DNA of 64,000 nucleotides from Thunnus maccoyii (taxonomy: Eukaryota; Chordata; Actinopteri; Scombriformes; Scombridae), in contig NC_056543.1 of NCBI RefSeq assembly GCF_910596095.1, forward strand, positions 21,414,542 through 21,478,541, read 5' to 3'. Positions 13,091 through 36,499 of this stretch are shown in pieces (the stretch's first letter is position 1; every line of letters starts with the position of its first letter). The translations under genes were made by a program, and so were the position numbers. Under the pieces are notes generated by a model, which searched no databases, was not told the DNA's origin, and saw only the letters and a list, made by a program, of their open reading frames with translations.

Positions 13091-15639
13091 TGCCTCACCT
13101 ATCTATGTGTCTCTCAGTCACTTAAGCCTACAGAAAGTTTTAGAACTTAACAATAAGTGATGTTTTTAAAAAAAAAACGTGTAAAGCATCAGGAAATATT
13201 GATCAGTCAGATTTAGTTTTTGTTGTGTATTAAAGAACATTGATCTGTTTAGTAGAACTGGACTTTTATTTTAGAGGTTGGGACCCCACCAGGGGTCAGT
13301 AAGAAACATCTGAAAGGTCACAAGATGATTAACAAGATTAGAAACATGAAAAAAAATCTGTTTATTTTTTCTGACTTTTCTTTACATTGTTGTCATTGTG
13401 AAATCCTGGATAACTGTACTTCCTCGGGCCTCTAAAATATTCCAATTAAACAATCTGAAAAGGCAATATCACTTTTTTTATGCAACCTGTGGCAAGAAAG
13501 GTTGGGAACTACTTAAACATCTTGAAAGTAATTCATAACTTATGCTGTATATTTACCTGAATCAGCAACAGTTGAAAAGACGGGAATCTTGAGATTTTTT
13601 TTATGTCAATTATACTAAAATCAACCCATGAGTAATGTATTGTTTCAGGACTCTAAATAGGAAACACAAGTTTCAAAAGCTGTATCTTTTGAATGACTGA
13701 ATCACTGACAGAGGGAAGAAGTGTTTGACTCAAACAAACATCACCATTTATGTGATTGTTTCCACAACAGTTGTTTCCAACTCAGTTTGATGTACTGTTT
13801 GCCTCAAGCGTCAGACTGAGACATATCATTATTACTGTGAGTTAGTAAGTAATGAAGCGCTATCTCTAGGCTTTTATGTGTTATGTGGGGTCAAGAGATG
13901 CAAGTATGAGATGAGGCTAATGTTACTGAGATATACTGAAAATGCTAGGGTATTCCCAGAGGTGGAAAGTAAGTTAAGATTTAGTTTGAAATTCTTTTCA
14001 AACTAGAGGTGGAAATAAAAAAATTACCGAAACTAATTTCATTCGGTTCTTTTCAGATTAGTTGTCACTGACATATTTATGTAGTTTTTTCATTTTTTTC
14101 TAAGCTCTTCTAAGTGAATGCATCACGACTCAAATGCACATCAGTACATACATCAGTAAGTGAATAAATCACTTTGTACAGAACTCTGTATAATCTGTTT
14201 GATTGATAACTCAGCAGACTCTGTCATCAGTGAGGAGCTCCACAGCTACAAGCTACTGATTCAGTAACAACGGTGGCTCACTACAGTCAGCTCAGTTTGG
14301 GGATCCTGTCTTAAAGATTTTTTTATACTGAACACCTCTATTTCAAACTTTAACTGTGACAGTTCTGGTCGTAGATGTTGGGGCTTGGATTAAGCAGGAC
14401 TCAGGGACACAGCAGGTATAATGAGCTTTACAGACTCAATACAGAGCGCAGCAACAGGCAGACTACCAGAAGAAGCACATAAATCCAGAAAGAGTGCAGA
14501 CAAGGGAAAGCGAGGCTGGGAGGCCAATGGCTGCAGGGGCACAATAGGCCTTTTTCACAGAAGACATTTTGACATGTCACAGCGGGAGAAGGATGTAGAT
14601 AATGAAATTACACTAGTAATGGCTGAATTTCATTGCTACTTGCTTCAGATTCAGGATCCTGGTCTTGTGCATGCTGGCCTATGCTGAGTGGCTGATTAGG
14701 GCAAGTGAGGAGCAGGTTGCTGACAGTTGAGGATCAGGTGTCTGGGAAATGGTGGGAACCGACTACAGCTGGACAGGCAGGGAGTGACAGGGACAAAATA
14801 GAGAAATGATATGAATAAGCTGTTGCTGTGACATCCAGAGGAGCATTTAGTCTTTCAACTGATCTGAAAGCTTTATTTCAATATTTCTGCAGGTCCAATA
14901 ACTGGGGATATTTATTTTATTTTGTGTCTCTAATATTAGGATTTACAGTATTTCTGACAGGGTGCCTTCACAATGAGTTAACCTTACTGCTAAATGACTT
15001 GCTTCCTTTTACTTAAACCTGCATTAACTGATTTGTTTGGCCACTTAAAGTTAACATGGCGAGCCTGTTCGCAAACAGCTGCCCACTGTAATTACACATC
15101 CAGCCGATACAGAGCACCATTCATTTGGAGCATTATGTTTCCTTCAAATGGGGTCGTGTTTACTGTGTTCACAGAAGGAGTCCAAATGAACGTCCCCCTC
15201 TTTTGGTATTCACTATTTCAGAGGAGGACATTTTCTGAAATCTCCGAGTTCATGAGTTGTGACGTGTTGCTGGTGTTCTCAGAAATGGTGAAGACCATGG
15301 AAGTTCATTTTTCAGTGGATGGTAAGTTAATATATTGTATTTTTATTCGTATACAGTTTTTCTACATTGAGTAACAGTTAAATTACATATATATAAAAAT
15401 TTGTCACCTTTGTCGTAATTTTTTGTACTCCGCATGGCGTTAAAATACAAAGAATGTCAACATATCTTGGAAAGAAGCAAAGAATGACAAGAGAACAATG
15501 AGGAGTCTTTTAGCGTCCACGTTGCCTAGCCGTGGTTTTCTCATGACTTAACCAATTGAACGCCAAGCATATTGTGTACACAACTTCCCATGTCATAACC
15601 ACAAGCTCAGAAGTTCCATTTGAAGGCAGCAATAGTTTG
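13091..15639. other. Gene-free stretch with one MITE end
   Basis: At 14549 the sequence CCTTTTTCACAGAAGACATT matches the terminus of the MITEs at 29880 and 31826, but no matching right end follows, so it is a fragment. The 126-aa frame at 14994-15371 has no recognisable domain and is probably a chance ORF. Confidence 0.5.
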
Positions 15640-16400
15640 TTAAAATATAGCCACCATGACGTCACCCACTGTATTGTGGACTCCTGTCTTAAAGTCACGA
15701 GTTCCACATTTTGACCGTCGCCATTTTGAATTTTTGAGCCAGAAGTGGCCATATTTGGACAAGAGGGTGGAGCTGACCCTAACGCTAACTGCTAGCTTAA
15801 TTAGCATGGTGTATTTACAGTCTATGGTCAACTGTGATAATGCTAATGCTAATGCTAATTTTCGCTAGCGAAAAACAGGCTTAAAACCATTAAAACAAAT
15901 ATACTTACCGGAAAAACTGAACAGCCAACTCCTTAGAGGGTCTTTTAGTAAATCAGTCAAATGCTGAACAAGACTTTTTTAGGTGACCAAAATGTTATAA
16001 TTAACTTTCATGAACTAAAAACACACTAAAATGACAACAGCTACAACTATGCTCCTATTCTAATCTGGGGTTGTGATATGTAACCAACATTGTCCCCCTG
16101 GTAGCAACTTGCCAAGTACAATGTAGCTACACCCTTAAGCATACAATGCTTTGTTGTCAAATTTAAATTAAATGGGACCATAATTTACAAAATGAATATC
16201 ATGCTGTACTGAAGAAGACTTAAAACTAGCGATTGAGACCATAAACTCATTAGGAAAGTGTTTACCAAGGTAAAGGTAAATTCATCGTCTCATAGACTTC
16301 TATACAAACAGACTTCTTTTTGGAGCCAGTGGAGTCGCCCCCTGCTGGCCATTAGAAAGAATGCAGGTTTAAGGCACTTCCACATTGGCTTCACTTTTCA
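15640..16400 (+). mobile_element. Nonautonomous element containing copy 2 of the 500-bp repeat
   Basis: The right two thirds (15866-16380) match 12592-13090. The left third (TAGCCACCATGACGTCACCC, ATTTTGACCGTCGCCATTTT, then three TAATGC units at 15838-15859) is not found at the first copy, where the THAP pseudogene takes its place. The whole is familiar as a frequent percomorph repeat without coding capacity. The simplest reading is a deletion derivative sharing one end with the THAP element. Confidence 0.65.
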
Positions 16401-17943
16401 GACCTGGAGCTTGCTGATTGATTTGGATCCATGTTTCTGTCAATCTGATTAATGTACAGTAAGTCCAATATTATAAACTTATTTTAGCCCTGTTTTGGTC
16501 ACAAACTCCAGAGGAAATATCAGTCTATCTAATCAGCTTGTCACTAACTAAACCAAAACAATGAGCTGAAAGACACTATAAAGCTCTGTAGAGCTGAGGG
16601 GAACGGCAGAGTTGGGTGATTATTTTCTGTGTGTTTATCACTATGAGCAACACCTTTCATACAACTAGTCATGTTGCTTTAAATAAAAGACTTGAAGGCT
16701 TTTTCCACCAGTGTTTTTTGTACTCAGGAGGTTACTTAATAACATATAAAAATAGCCAATAAGATTGTTTCTTAAAATATATATTTAAACGTAATCCTGT
16801 GCTGATGATTGGTGTATGACTGGTAGTGTCATACTGTTGATGATGAGAGACCAGATGACCTCGTGCAAAGGACAGTCAAGGGCAGCATGATGTGTCATCT
16901 GCTGATATATTGGTTGTGCTGTGACTAGTTTGCCCCTTTGGAGTGGCCCTGTTTAATAATGGAGTTGATGGTTACAGTTTCCATATCAGCACACTGAGTG
17001 TCACCTCTGTGAAGTCAATATTCAGTGACATTGGAGCTGTTAAGTCATTTGAAACGGTTTCCCTTTTTCCTTATCGGAAATGATGGTGCGATGAAAAGAC
17101 TAATAACTTGGAAAGAGTCACAGTTTGTGAGCAGGCAAAAGGTTTTCATTTCCTCATCTTACGTCAGTAATGTGATGTATTCCTTTTTGAGATGGGATGT
17201 TATGAAAGGAAATAATGCAGGAAGGAATCGCTCAACATTGTGACCAACTCAATATCCATTATGGGTTTTTGTTGTTGTTGTAGTTTTTGTGCACTTAACA
17301 TGTACATTATGAAATCATTTCATTTAAAGTTTTATATAATATCAACTTATAATATCAACTCAACAAAGACTTCTCTAAAAGTGTGAAAACACAGGTGTTA
17401 GTGTTCATGTCACTATAAACAATATTTCTCAGTGTTGTGGTAATTATTAGGACATTAAGATTTTAGAAGACTTCATATGGAAACAGAATAATTAAAAGAA
17501 ATTAAAGGCTTATTAAAGATATTTCCATTGCCCATAAGGAGTAAAGGAAACCAAATAACAAAAAAAAGCTAATTAAGCTAATTTCAGATGTTTAGAAAGA
17601 GAAATAAATTAATTTGACAAAGTCTCCAAAAATCTGTTTGGCCCAAGAGAAAAAAAATCTTGATTGAAAATAAATTTGATGAAATCAGTTAAATGTGGTT
17701 CAGCTAATCACCTGATGACAGTAAGTCATAATAAAATGTAATACATTTCAGTGGAGCATAGGAACGCTGTGAAGGCATTAAATTGAGCTTGAATGAAATA
17801 ACGCTTTACAAACTGAACGCAGCATGGCCCTTTAAATTCTACTGAACCCAATGTCCTTATGAGGAACTGAATATATCGTACATGTTTAAGAGAACAGTTG
17901 TACTGTTTGTGTACACAGTGTAACACACACACACACACACACA

Positions 17944-18000
<57 letters not shown>

Positions 18001-18083
18001 TGTGTCTCTGCAGCGTGTGTTAGTACTCCCTCTGCCTCCCTCTGGTTTCTTTGTTGTGTTACTACACATAGTGACAACAGACC
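16401..18083. other. Gene-free stretch
   Basis: No gene was recognised. It includes the CA microsatellite at 17922-17996. Confidence 0.5.
17922..17996. repeat. (CA)n microsatellite with one CT interruption
   Basis: About 75 bases of CA repeats broken once near 17943-17946. It produces the Cys-Val frames seen on the minus strand. Confidence 0.97.
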
Positions 18084-19112
18084 AGGGGTCGTGTTCACAA
18101 ACATACTGAGGATATTCTCACAGAGCTCCTAACTTAGTCTACATCTAGCAAGGAGTCCGAGCTGAGGAGTGATTTAGTAAATTTCTCAGACAACTCTGAG
18201 CAAGGAAGGAACAGAAACTTTTACCTTAGTGAGGAGGTGTGGTTGACATCAGTGCTAGGTATGACTCATTTATTTTAAATGTGTGATTCGTTGATAAAAA
18301 AGCACTCTTAGTGATAATTTGCATAAGATGAACTGTGAAATTGATCGGCCTAATCATAGAGTTGAGTCTCTAAGACAACATCTCTGATGAATAAATTGTA
18401 AGTCATACTTTAAAAGTAGCATATGAAATGTTGAACACAGGTCTACTTGTGTAGTAGCCTATTCACATGCTGATAGTTGTTATATTTGTTTTCTTATGTG
18501 TATTTACCATAGTGGTCATTTTAGTAATTCATCTATTTGATATTAACAGGGGGAAAATGGTTCAGCTTTCATCCATTTCTTTGATTGCTGGCCAGTCTAT
18601 ATAAGTAGCTGTGTTGGTTGGCATGTATATATTTTTTTCCAGCTGCCAGCAGATTCAAAATATTTCCAGTTCCCAAATATCTTAGTGTTGTGATCACTTT
18701 CAGTTCTGGCATTATAGCATTAGTGCATTGGGTGGGAGATGTGAGCGCATCTCTAATGAGATCAACCACAAACATTATCCCTGCACCATCTAATCTGTAG
18801 CGTTTCATTAACTCACTGTCATTCAGCATTTGGCGAATATTTCTCCTTCCTCTTTGTCTTTCCGCCATTTTCTCCTCTGCTTAAGAAACTCTTAAGCCTC
18901 TTAAAAGTCCTTCTCCCTACTCCTAACAGCTTTTCACCTTAGGAGTTCTCTTAAGGGCTAAGATGCTTTGTGAATAATTTACCTTTACCAGGATCTAGTC
19001 TTAACTGTGAGGGGAAATTCTTAGAAAACATCATGATTATAAGAAGTTTCTTACAATTTCGTCACCTGGAGAAACCCTTTGTATGAGAAAGCTTTATGAA
19101 TACGGCCCCTGA
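18084..19112 (-). mobile_element. PIF/Harbinger-like DNA transposon remnant
   Basis: On the minus strand a frame at 18868-18569 reads MAERQRGRRNIRQML, then LMKRYRLDGAGIMFVVDLIR, DALTSP and MPELKVITTLRYLGTGN. This is the usual N-terminal part of HARBI1-type transposases in fish. The flanks form inverted repeats: GGGGTCGTGTTCACAAA near 18087 and, as reverse complement, GGGGCCGTATTCATAAA near 19108. Only about 1 kb long, it lacks the DDE catalytic core, so it is an internally deleted copy. Confidence 0.8.
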
Positions 19113-19569
19113 TGAGGATCAGGTGATTCATGGTTTACAAATTATAAATGTTTTCTGCAACAACTTTAGAGGATTGTGGTATCTAAACTATGGTTTGCAA
19201 GACTGTCAAAAAGGAACTTCTGCACAGTGTCAGCACCGAGTTTGTTAGAGATACAACCTTTTGAACACGGACCTTCGTCAAATATATTCATGGCCAGGTG
19301 TGCATTATACACACTATCAGTTAGACTTAGAGTGGTTTGAAATTTGAGCCACTAGGTGGAGGCATTTATCCACCTGTCTGTGCTGACCTGAAGAAAAGCT
19401 GCAACCTGCTAAAATGTGGCAACATCTCTGCTTCCTCACATAATATTTTGGTTTGGGGCTCTGCTGCAAACTTTCCAGGTAATCCATAAAAAGATAAGAA
19501 TGGTAGCTCTCTAAAAATATCTACAGAAAACAAGGAGAAGCCGAAAACTGTAATGCACAATACTTTATA

Positions 19570-20687
19570 TTAATAGATGTTTCAGTTTATTTTATTTACC
19601 AATCTATTGTTTTAAAGCAAATTATTATAAATACTCAACTTGCACCATCCTTCCTTCAGCATGAACATTCACTGTTAACCTTGGAAAAAATATATCCAGT
19701 TTTCCCAGCATTTTCAACTGCATCTCATGGTCTTCCTCTGTGGATCGATGTTCAGAAGTTGTCATAGAGATGGTTCAACTGCCATCACTTAACCTAAGTA
19801 TGGAAAATTGGTCTTGTGATAACAGGTGGTTGTATATGTGGGGGACGTTACATGAATCCGTATGCAAACACCAGACCAACCCCAGTCAAAGTCATCGATC
19901 AGGAGTCAGCACATGACTGGAAAAAGATCAAGGATGCCGTTCACTTCTGACACCAAACTCCACCTGGAAAAAGCTAGTAAGTGGACTTTATGTTATGACT
20001 TTTTTTGTCAGATCCTTCTTGGCTTCACTATAGCCATTAGAGCTACAAGTACACAGCATTTAAAACAATAACATTTAACCTAACTTAACCAGCATTATTA
20101 ATGATTAATGCCATTAAAATAATTAGAATTAAATTACATTCAGTAGGTGCAAATCAAGACTCATTAAGTATGAGGCAGCCCTTTTCTATGTTTTTCTTAT
20201 TGTCAACAAATTCTATGAAAAGACCAAAACTAACAATGCATTAGTCCATCTTTCAATACAATCCAACTAACCCTTCTCTGTCTGCCCCAAGATGTACAGA
20301 AAATCATAAATATATTCTTTCATTTTTATAAAAGGCTCTGTAATTTCCTAAAATAGCTGGGCACTGTAGTTTTTTGCAAATGTTACTCAAACAGGAGTAA
20401 ATAGTGCATTTAACGGGGACTAATTTCAGCTGCAGATTAATACAAATTTAGGGCTCCAGTGAGTTTTTACAGCAGACTCAAAATAATATATATAATATAT
20501 TAATACTACATAATATTGCTTATGTGGAAACAAAGTCAAAGAATCACCTCCACAGATGGGACAACAACATATGTAGCCCCAAAACCACTGAAAACAAACA
20601 TGACTTAGACTAAATCGCAGGTGCTCATGTGCTGCCTCAACAGGCGGTATCGTCCACGTCTTAAACAGGAAATGAAGTCACAGGAAA
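19570..20687 (-). other. Region 3' of cbs, including its 3' UTR
   Basis: After the cbs stop codon (TGA at 20688-20690), the first clear polyadenylation signals I see on the minus strand are overlapping AATAAA-type hexamers (plus-strand TTTATT) near 19587-19596. They would give a 3' UTR of about 1.1 kb. It would contain a 142-bp segment (19796-19937) that recurs at 22976-23117. No other gene is visible here. Confidence 0.35.
19796..19937 (+). repeat. 142-bp segment repeated at 22976-23117
   Basis: Direct comparison shows the same 142 bases at 22976-23117, offset by exactly 3180 bases, with two visible differences (19850 A versus G, 19925 A versus G). The flanks diverge on both sides. The other copy sits inside a transposon-like region, so this is probably a fragment of the same element. 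Orientation is given as that of the putative coding strand of the element. Confidence 0.85.
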
Positions 20688-32741
<12,054 letters not shown>

Positions 32742-33989
32742 GGCTCACCTAGAGGGAGATGGGACAGATATTACAATCACACATGCACATAAACACAGCC
32801 TTCAGATTTTAATGAATAAACAGCAATCTGCTTGAATCTGGCTAAAGATTACATGCATTAAAGTGTTTTTGGTCTGGTCAAGAAGTGAATGAAATTTCCA
32901 CAGATTTCAGAAAATAATATAGACAGCATCAAAATGGCCTTTTACACTTAACTGGTTGTATATAACTTTTCCTGTTGGTTAAAATCTGACTGAAATAACA
33001 TTTAGTCATCCAGTTTTGTATTCAAATAATAATTATTTTAAATTTAGTGACAATAGTTTTTTATCATTAAAATGAAGAAAAAAAGGTATTTGGGGAAATA
33101 TCAGAAATACACATTTTCTGTCTTGGCAGCTGGAGGAGTGTGTCACTGTCTGCGTTTGATTGACATTAGCTGGCAGGCTGCCAGAGTGCTGATGTTACAC
33201 TGTACGAAACAAGAGACAAAGGAAACAAACTTGTGCTGTGGCCTACATGACATGGGCAGATAGCAGGCTATTAGCAGTGGTATTGAAGAGGAGGAACCAC
33301 ACCAGCATCTAACCAGACCAAAGTGACATTTGCAGCAAATTAGCTAACTAGCCTGTTAACTGATGTTAGTGGTGCACTTTCCCCCAATGAATGTTTGTTT
33401 GGTGGCTCGTTCAACAAGCTAAGGTGCAGGACAAGACGTGTATTCATGTTTGTAATTTAGATAAGAAGGAGACTTTAGCAGGAAAGCTAATGTGAGTTGT
33501 TGTTCAGAGTCTGTGTTGTGTAGCAGGATGCTATCAGGCTCAGTGTGACCGTCTGCTCTGCCTATGATGGCAGATATGATACACTTTCTGCAAATATGGT
33601 TCAACTTAAGCGATTGCCCAATTTTACATTTTTTTCTCAAAGGAGAACACATGACAATTATCAGATCAGATATGTATGCTGAAGCACACAAAAAGCATGC
33701 AGTTTCAGTTGGACTTAAAAAAGAGAAAAATTCAAAAGAAAGAGGAAAAAACATGTTGCAGTCAAAGCTGCATTGATTGAAGTTTTGGCCACTTTGGGGC
33801 AATGTAAACATTGACACATTATCACCCTATAAAGCAGTTATTGCAACAGTGTAATTAAACAATTATCTATTTACACATCCAACAGACAAGGAGCAACATT
33901 AGTATTAATTTGCAGTCATGTTTCTGTCAAACTGAGCACAAGAACTCTCCTTTTAGCTCAGTTTTGGTCTTCATTGATTCCTATTAAAA

Positions 33990-34455
33990 ACATTGATGGT
34001 TCCTGGAGGATGAACCCTATAATGACTAGCGCCACCATGATGATGATATTTGTGGTTTTGAGCGAAATGTCTCAACAACTATTGGATGGATTGCCATGAA
34101 ATTTGGTACAAACATCCATGTTCCTTTAGAATTAATTGCAATATCTTTGGTGATCCCTTGACTTTTTATCTAACACCATCATCAGGTAAAAACTTTCAGT
34201 TGGTCCAATAATTTGGTTTATGACCAGATACCTGCAAAATAAATGCCATTCCCATCAGTCTCACATGTATGGCAGTTTGTGTTTAGTGCTAATTTGCAAA
34301 TGCTAACATGCTAAAAAGTTCAACTAAATTGCTGATAAACATCAGGATGTTAACATTGTCATTATGAGCATGTTAGCATGCTGACATTAGCATTTAGCTC
34401 AAAATATCATTAAGTACAGCCTCACTGAGCCACTAACATGGCTGCAGACTCTTGT
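33990..34455 (+). repeat. Dispersed fish repeat, copy B (cbs 5' intron)
   Basis: This is the longest of three copies in the window (others at 25800-26145, and 5265-5475 reversed). It contains characteristic phrases such as ATGTCTCAACAACTATTGGA, TTGCCATGAAATTTGGTACA, ACACCATCATCAGGT, ATGACCAGATACCTGCAA and GAGCATGTTAGCATGCTGAC. I recognise it as a widespread teleost repeat. It has no ORF of note. Confidence 0.8.
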
Positions 34456-34769
34456 TGACTCTGCAGAGTTTTGGATATGAATGGAAGGCCAGCAGGCTTG
34501 TTTTAACAGGTTTTTCCTGGTGAACTGTATGATGAGTGTCAAGGTACCAGGCCTTCAAGACATGACTTTGACTGTACAGCACAGTGTTCATAAACTGTAG
34601 CAGTTGTCCCATATCTGGTGGGAAATGATGTTGCCATAAACGCAAATATACTGCAGCTCTGTTTGATGAGTCAAGTAATAATGAAGAAACACCAAAAAAC
34701 TAAAAGAGCAACATAGTGGTTGGTATTAACACAAACTTTTGTTGGATTACAGCAATTACAAGCAGACAT

Positions 34770-35146
34770 CTTGCCAACCAAATAGTCCTAACAGATGTCA
34801 CAGAGGGATGTGTCCTCCAACAGATACCCTGTACCTAGCAGATCCCTCAGATCCTCTGCAGCTGGACTCCTTGTTGTCCCAAGGATTTCAACAAAAACAC
34901 ATGGGGAGACAGCTTTTAGTCTCTGGAACAATCTGGCTGAGGATCTGAGGGACTCCACCTCTATGGACATTTTTAAGAGAAACTTCTTAGTTTCTTTTTA
35001 GCCTGGCTTTTACTGAATTTGTTGTGCCTTTGCTCACCTCTGTTTGTTTGCTTTTGTCGCATTGTCTTTCGGACATGTGCAGCACATTGGGTTACAACCA
35101 CTGTATTAAATGTGCTATAAACATAAAGATTGATTGATTGATTACA
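34770..35146 (+). mobile_element. 3' end of another LINE (L2-like) with (ATTG)n tail
   Basis: The plus strand reads SRSLRSSAAGLLVVPR, then a LWNNLAEDLRDS segment and a terminal FKRNFL before a stop near 35001. This is the usual C-terminal signature of fish L2-type LINE ORFs. It is followed by a short 3' UTR ending in the microsatellite-like tail ATTGATTGATTG at about 35130-35145. The 5' end is truncated near 34770. It sits in the first cbs intron. Confidence 0.7.
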
Positions 35147-35471
35147 GCTCATTAGTGTTGATTAAAAAAACTTTGTTTTCATGGGAGAATCATTCAAATG
35201 CTCAAATGTCACTCGAGCACTCAGACAGACAACATAACAAGGACTCATTAATGTCATAAAGGTTGGTTCTGATTGGTTGACATAAAATACATTAAATTAA
35301 CTGTATGTACTATTATCCCTGACATGGTGATTTTTTAAATCATCTTGCTTATTGATAGTGTCGTGGAGCTCTACAGGAGATATAAGCCACATGCCAATAA
35401 AGGCCAAATCATTATTCAATAATCAATTAATGATCATTTATGCCAAACAAAAAGTCATCTGGTGAAATTCA

Positions 35472-35630
35472 CGCACACTTTTTATTTCTCTGATGTTTTC
35501 ACATCACAAACGATAAACAACAGCATTAAACAAACTGGTAACAAACTGTGGCCAGTAACAAACTGGCCAGAGTTTCACACATTGACCATACACAGTCCAG
35601 CCGTATGCTAGGTTTTGACCTAGTCTTATT
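35472..35630 (-). repeat. Short copy of an element also present in the u2af1 intron
   Basis: The reverse complement carries two adjacent blocks. The block from 35545-35630 contains GGTCAAAACCTAG and GTATGGTCAATGTGTGAAAC. The block from 35472-35535 contains TAATGCTGTTGTT and GTTTGTGATGTGAAAA. Both recur on the plus strand in the same order at 44450-44526 and 45092-45158, but separated there by about 560 bases. This copy therefore looks internally deleted, as in a nonautonomous derivative. Confidence 0.7.
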
Positions 35631-36370
35631 TGTCTTGTGTCCCGCAGACTAACTTTAATAAAAATAAGTATCTGCTCGACATGTCAAGAGACTATTATGA
35701 TAATGCTGTCAGGATCATAAGTAGACCTACTGCTAAAGATACATTAAACACATTGATTCAAGTACAGTGGTTTTAAATGCAAGACTACAGCTGTTTTGTT
35801 TTTGCACTGGATTTGTTATCATAAGTTATATTCAAGACGAAGTGAAACAAAGTGATCATTCATAAAAGTATGGATAAAATAATACATTTAAAAAATAATA
35901 ATAATCCGTCATTAACATATTTCGATAATTACGGTAACTTATCCGGTAATTAGTTTTAGTTTCGTTTTAGTTTTGGTGATTTCATTTAGGTTATGCATTT
36001 ATTATAACATCAGGCGAACATCTTCTGTGTCAATTATCAGTTTAATGATAATTTTTTATTTTACATTAATTCGCAAATTGAATGCACTATTTCAACTGCG
36101 ACATTAATGAAGAAAAAAATCCGGATGTTTCGTCACAGTAATCTGATAACAGTGATGAAATAAAAAATGATGCAATAACTGCGGAACATAACACATATCC
36201 ATCTGAGGATGCTGTGGCATTTAATCCTGACTGGTAAGTCAAACGGTTACTTTAAAAAAAATATATGCTACATGTAGATCAAGAACAACAGTGTCTGTGC
36301 AGCCCAGTGATGCAGGTGCTGAATCACTATTAATAAACATGCTAAATGCTTTTCATTGTCGTGCACTCAC

Positions 36371-36480
36371 CTGTGCGTCAGCCAGCGTCTAGTCAACAGC
36401 AGCTGCTAAGGTCAAAGACTGACTGAGCCTCCTACCAGCAGACGCAGACCGGAACAATCCACATCCACAAACCCTCCCTG
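36371..36480 (-). promoter_or_regulatory. cbs: Probable cbs 5' untranslated exon and promoter
   Basis: Reading the minus strand, a GC-richer stretch ends in a strong donor (CAG then GTGAGTGCAC, exon end at 36371). It contains no ATG-led frame joining the protein. The first coding exon begins with an acceptor only 7 nt before its ATG (exon edge near 32748), so a separate upstream leader exon is required. This is the best candidate I see, and it gives a first intron of about 3.6 kb. The transcription start, and so the upper limit at 36480, is a guess; the promoter should lie at about 36.4-36.6 kb. No TATA box was recognised. Confidence 0.5.
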
Positions 36481-36499
36481 CACTGATGGACGTGGGGCA

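Noticed and set aside
14994..15374. 126-aa plus-strand frame
   Set aside because: No recognisable domain and no splice context; it lies in a gene-poor repeat-rich area, so chance is the better explanation.
17726..18104. Minus-strand Cys-Val-rich frames
   Set aside because: They arise from the (CA)n microsatellite.
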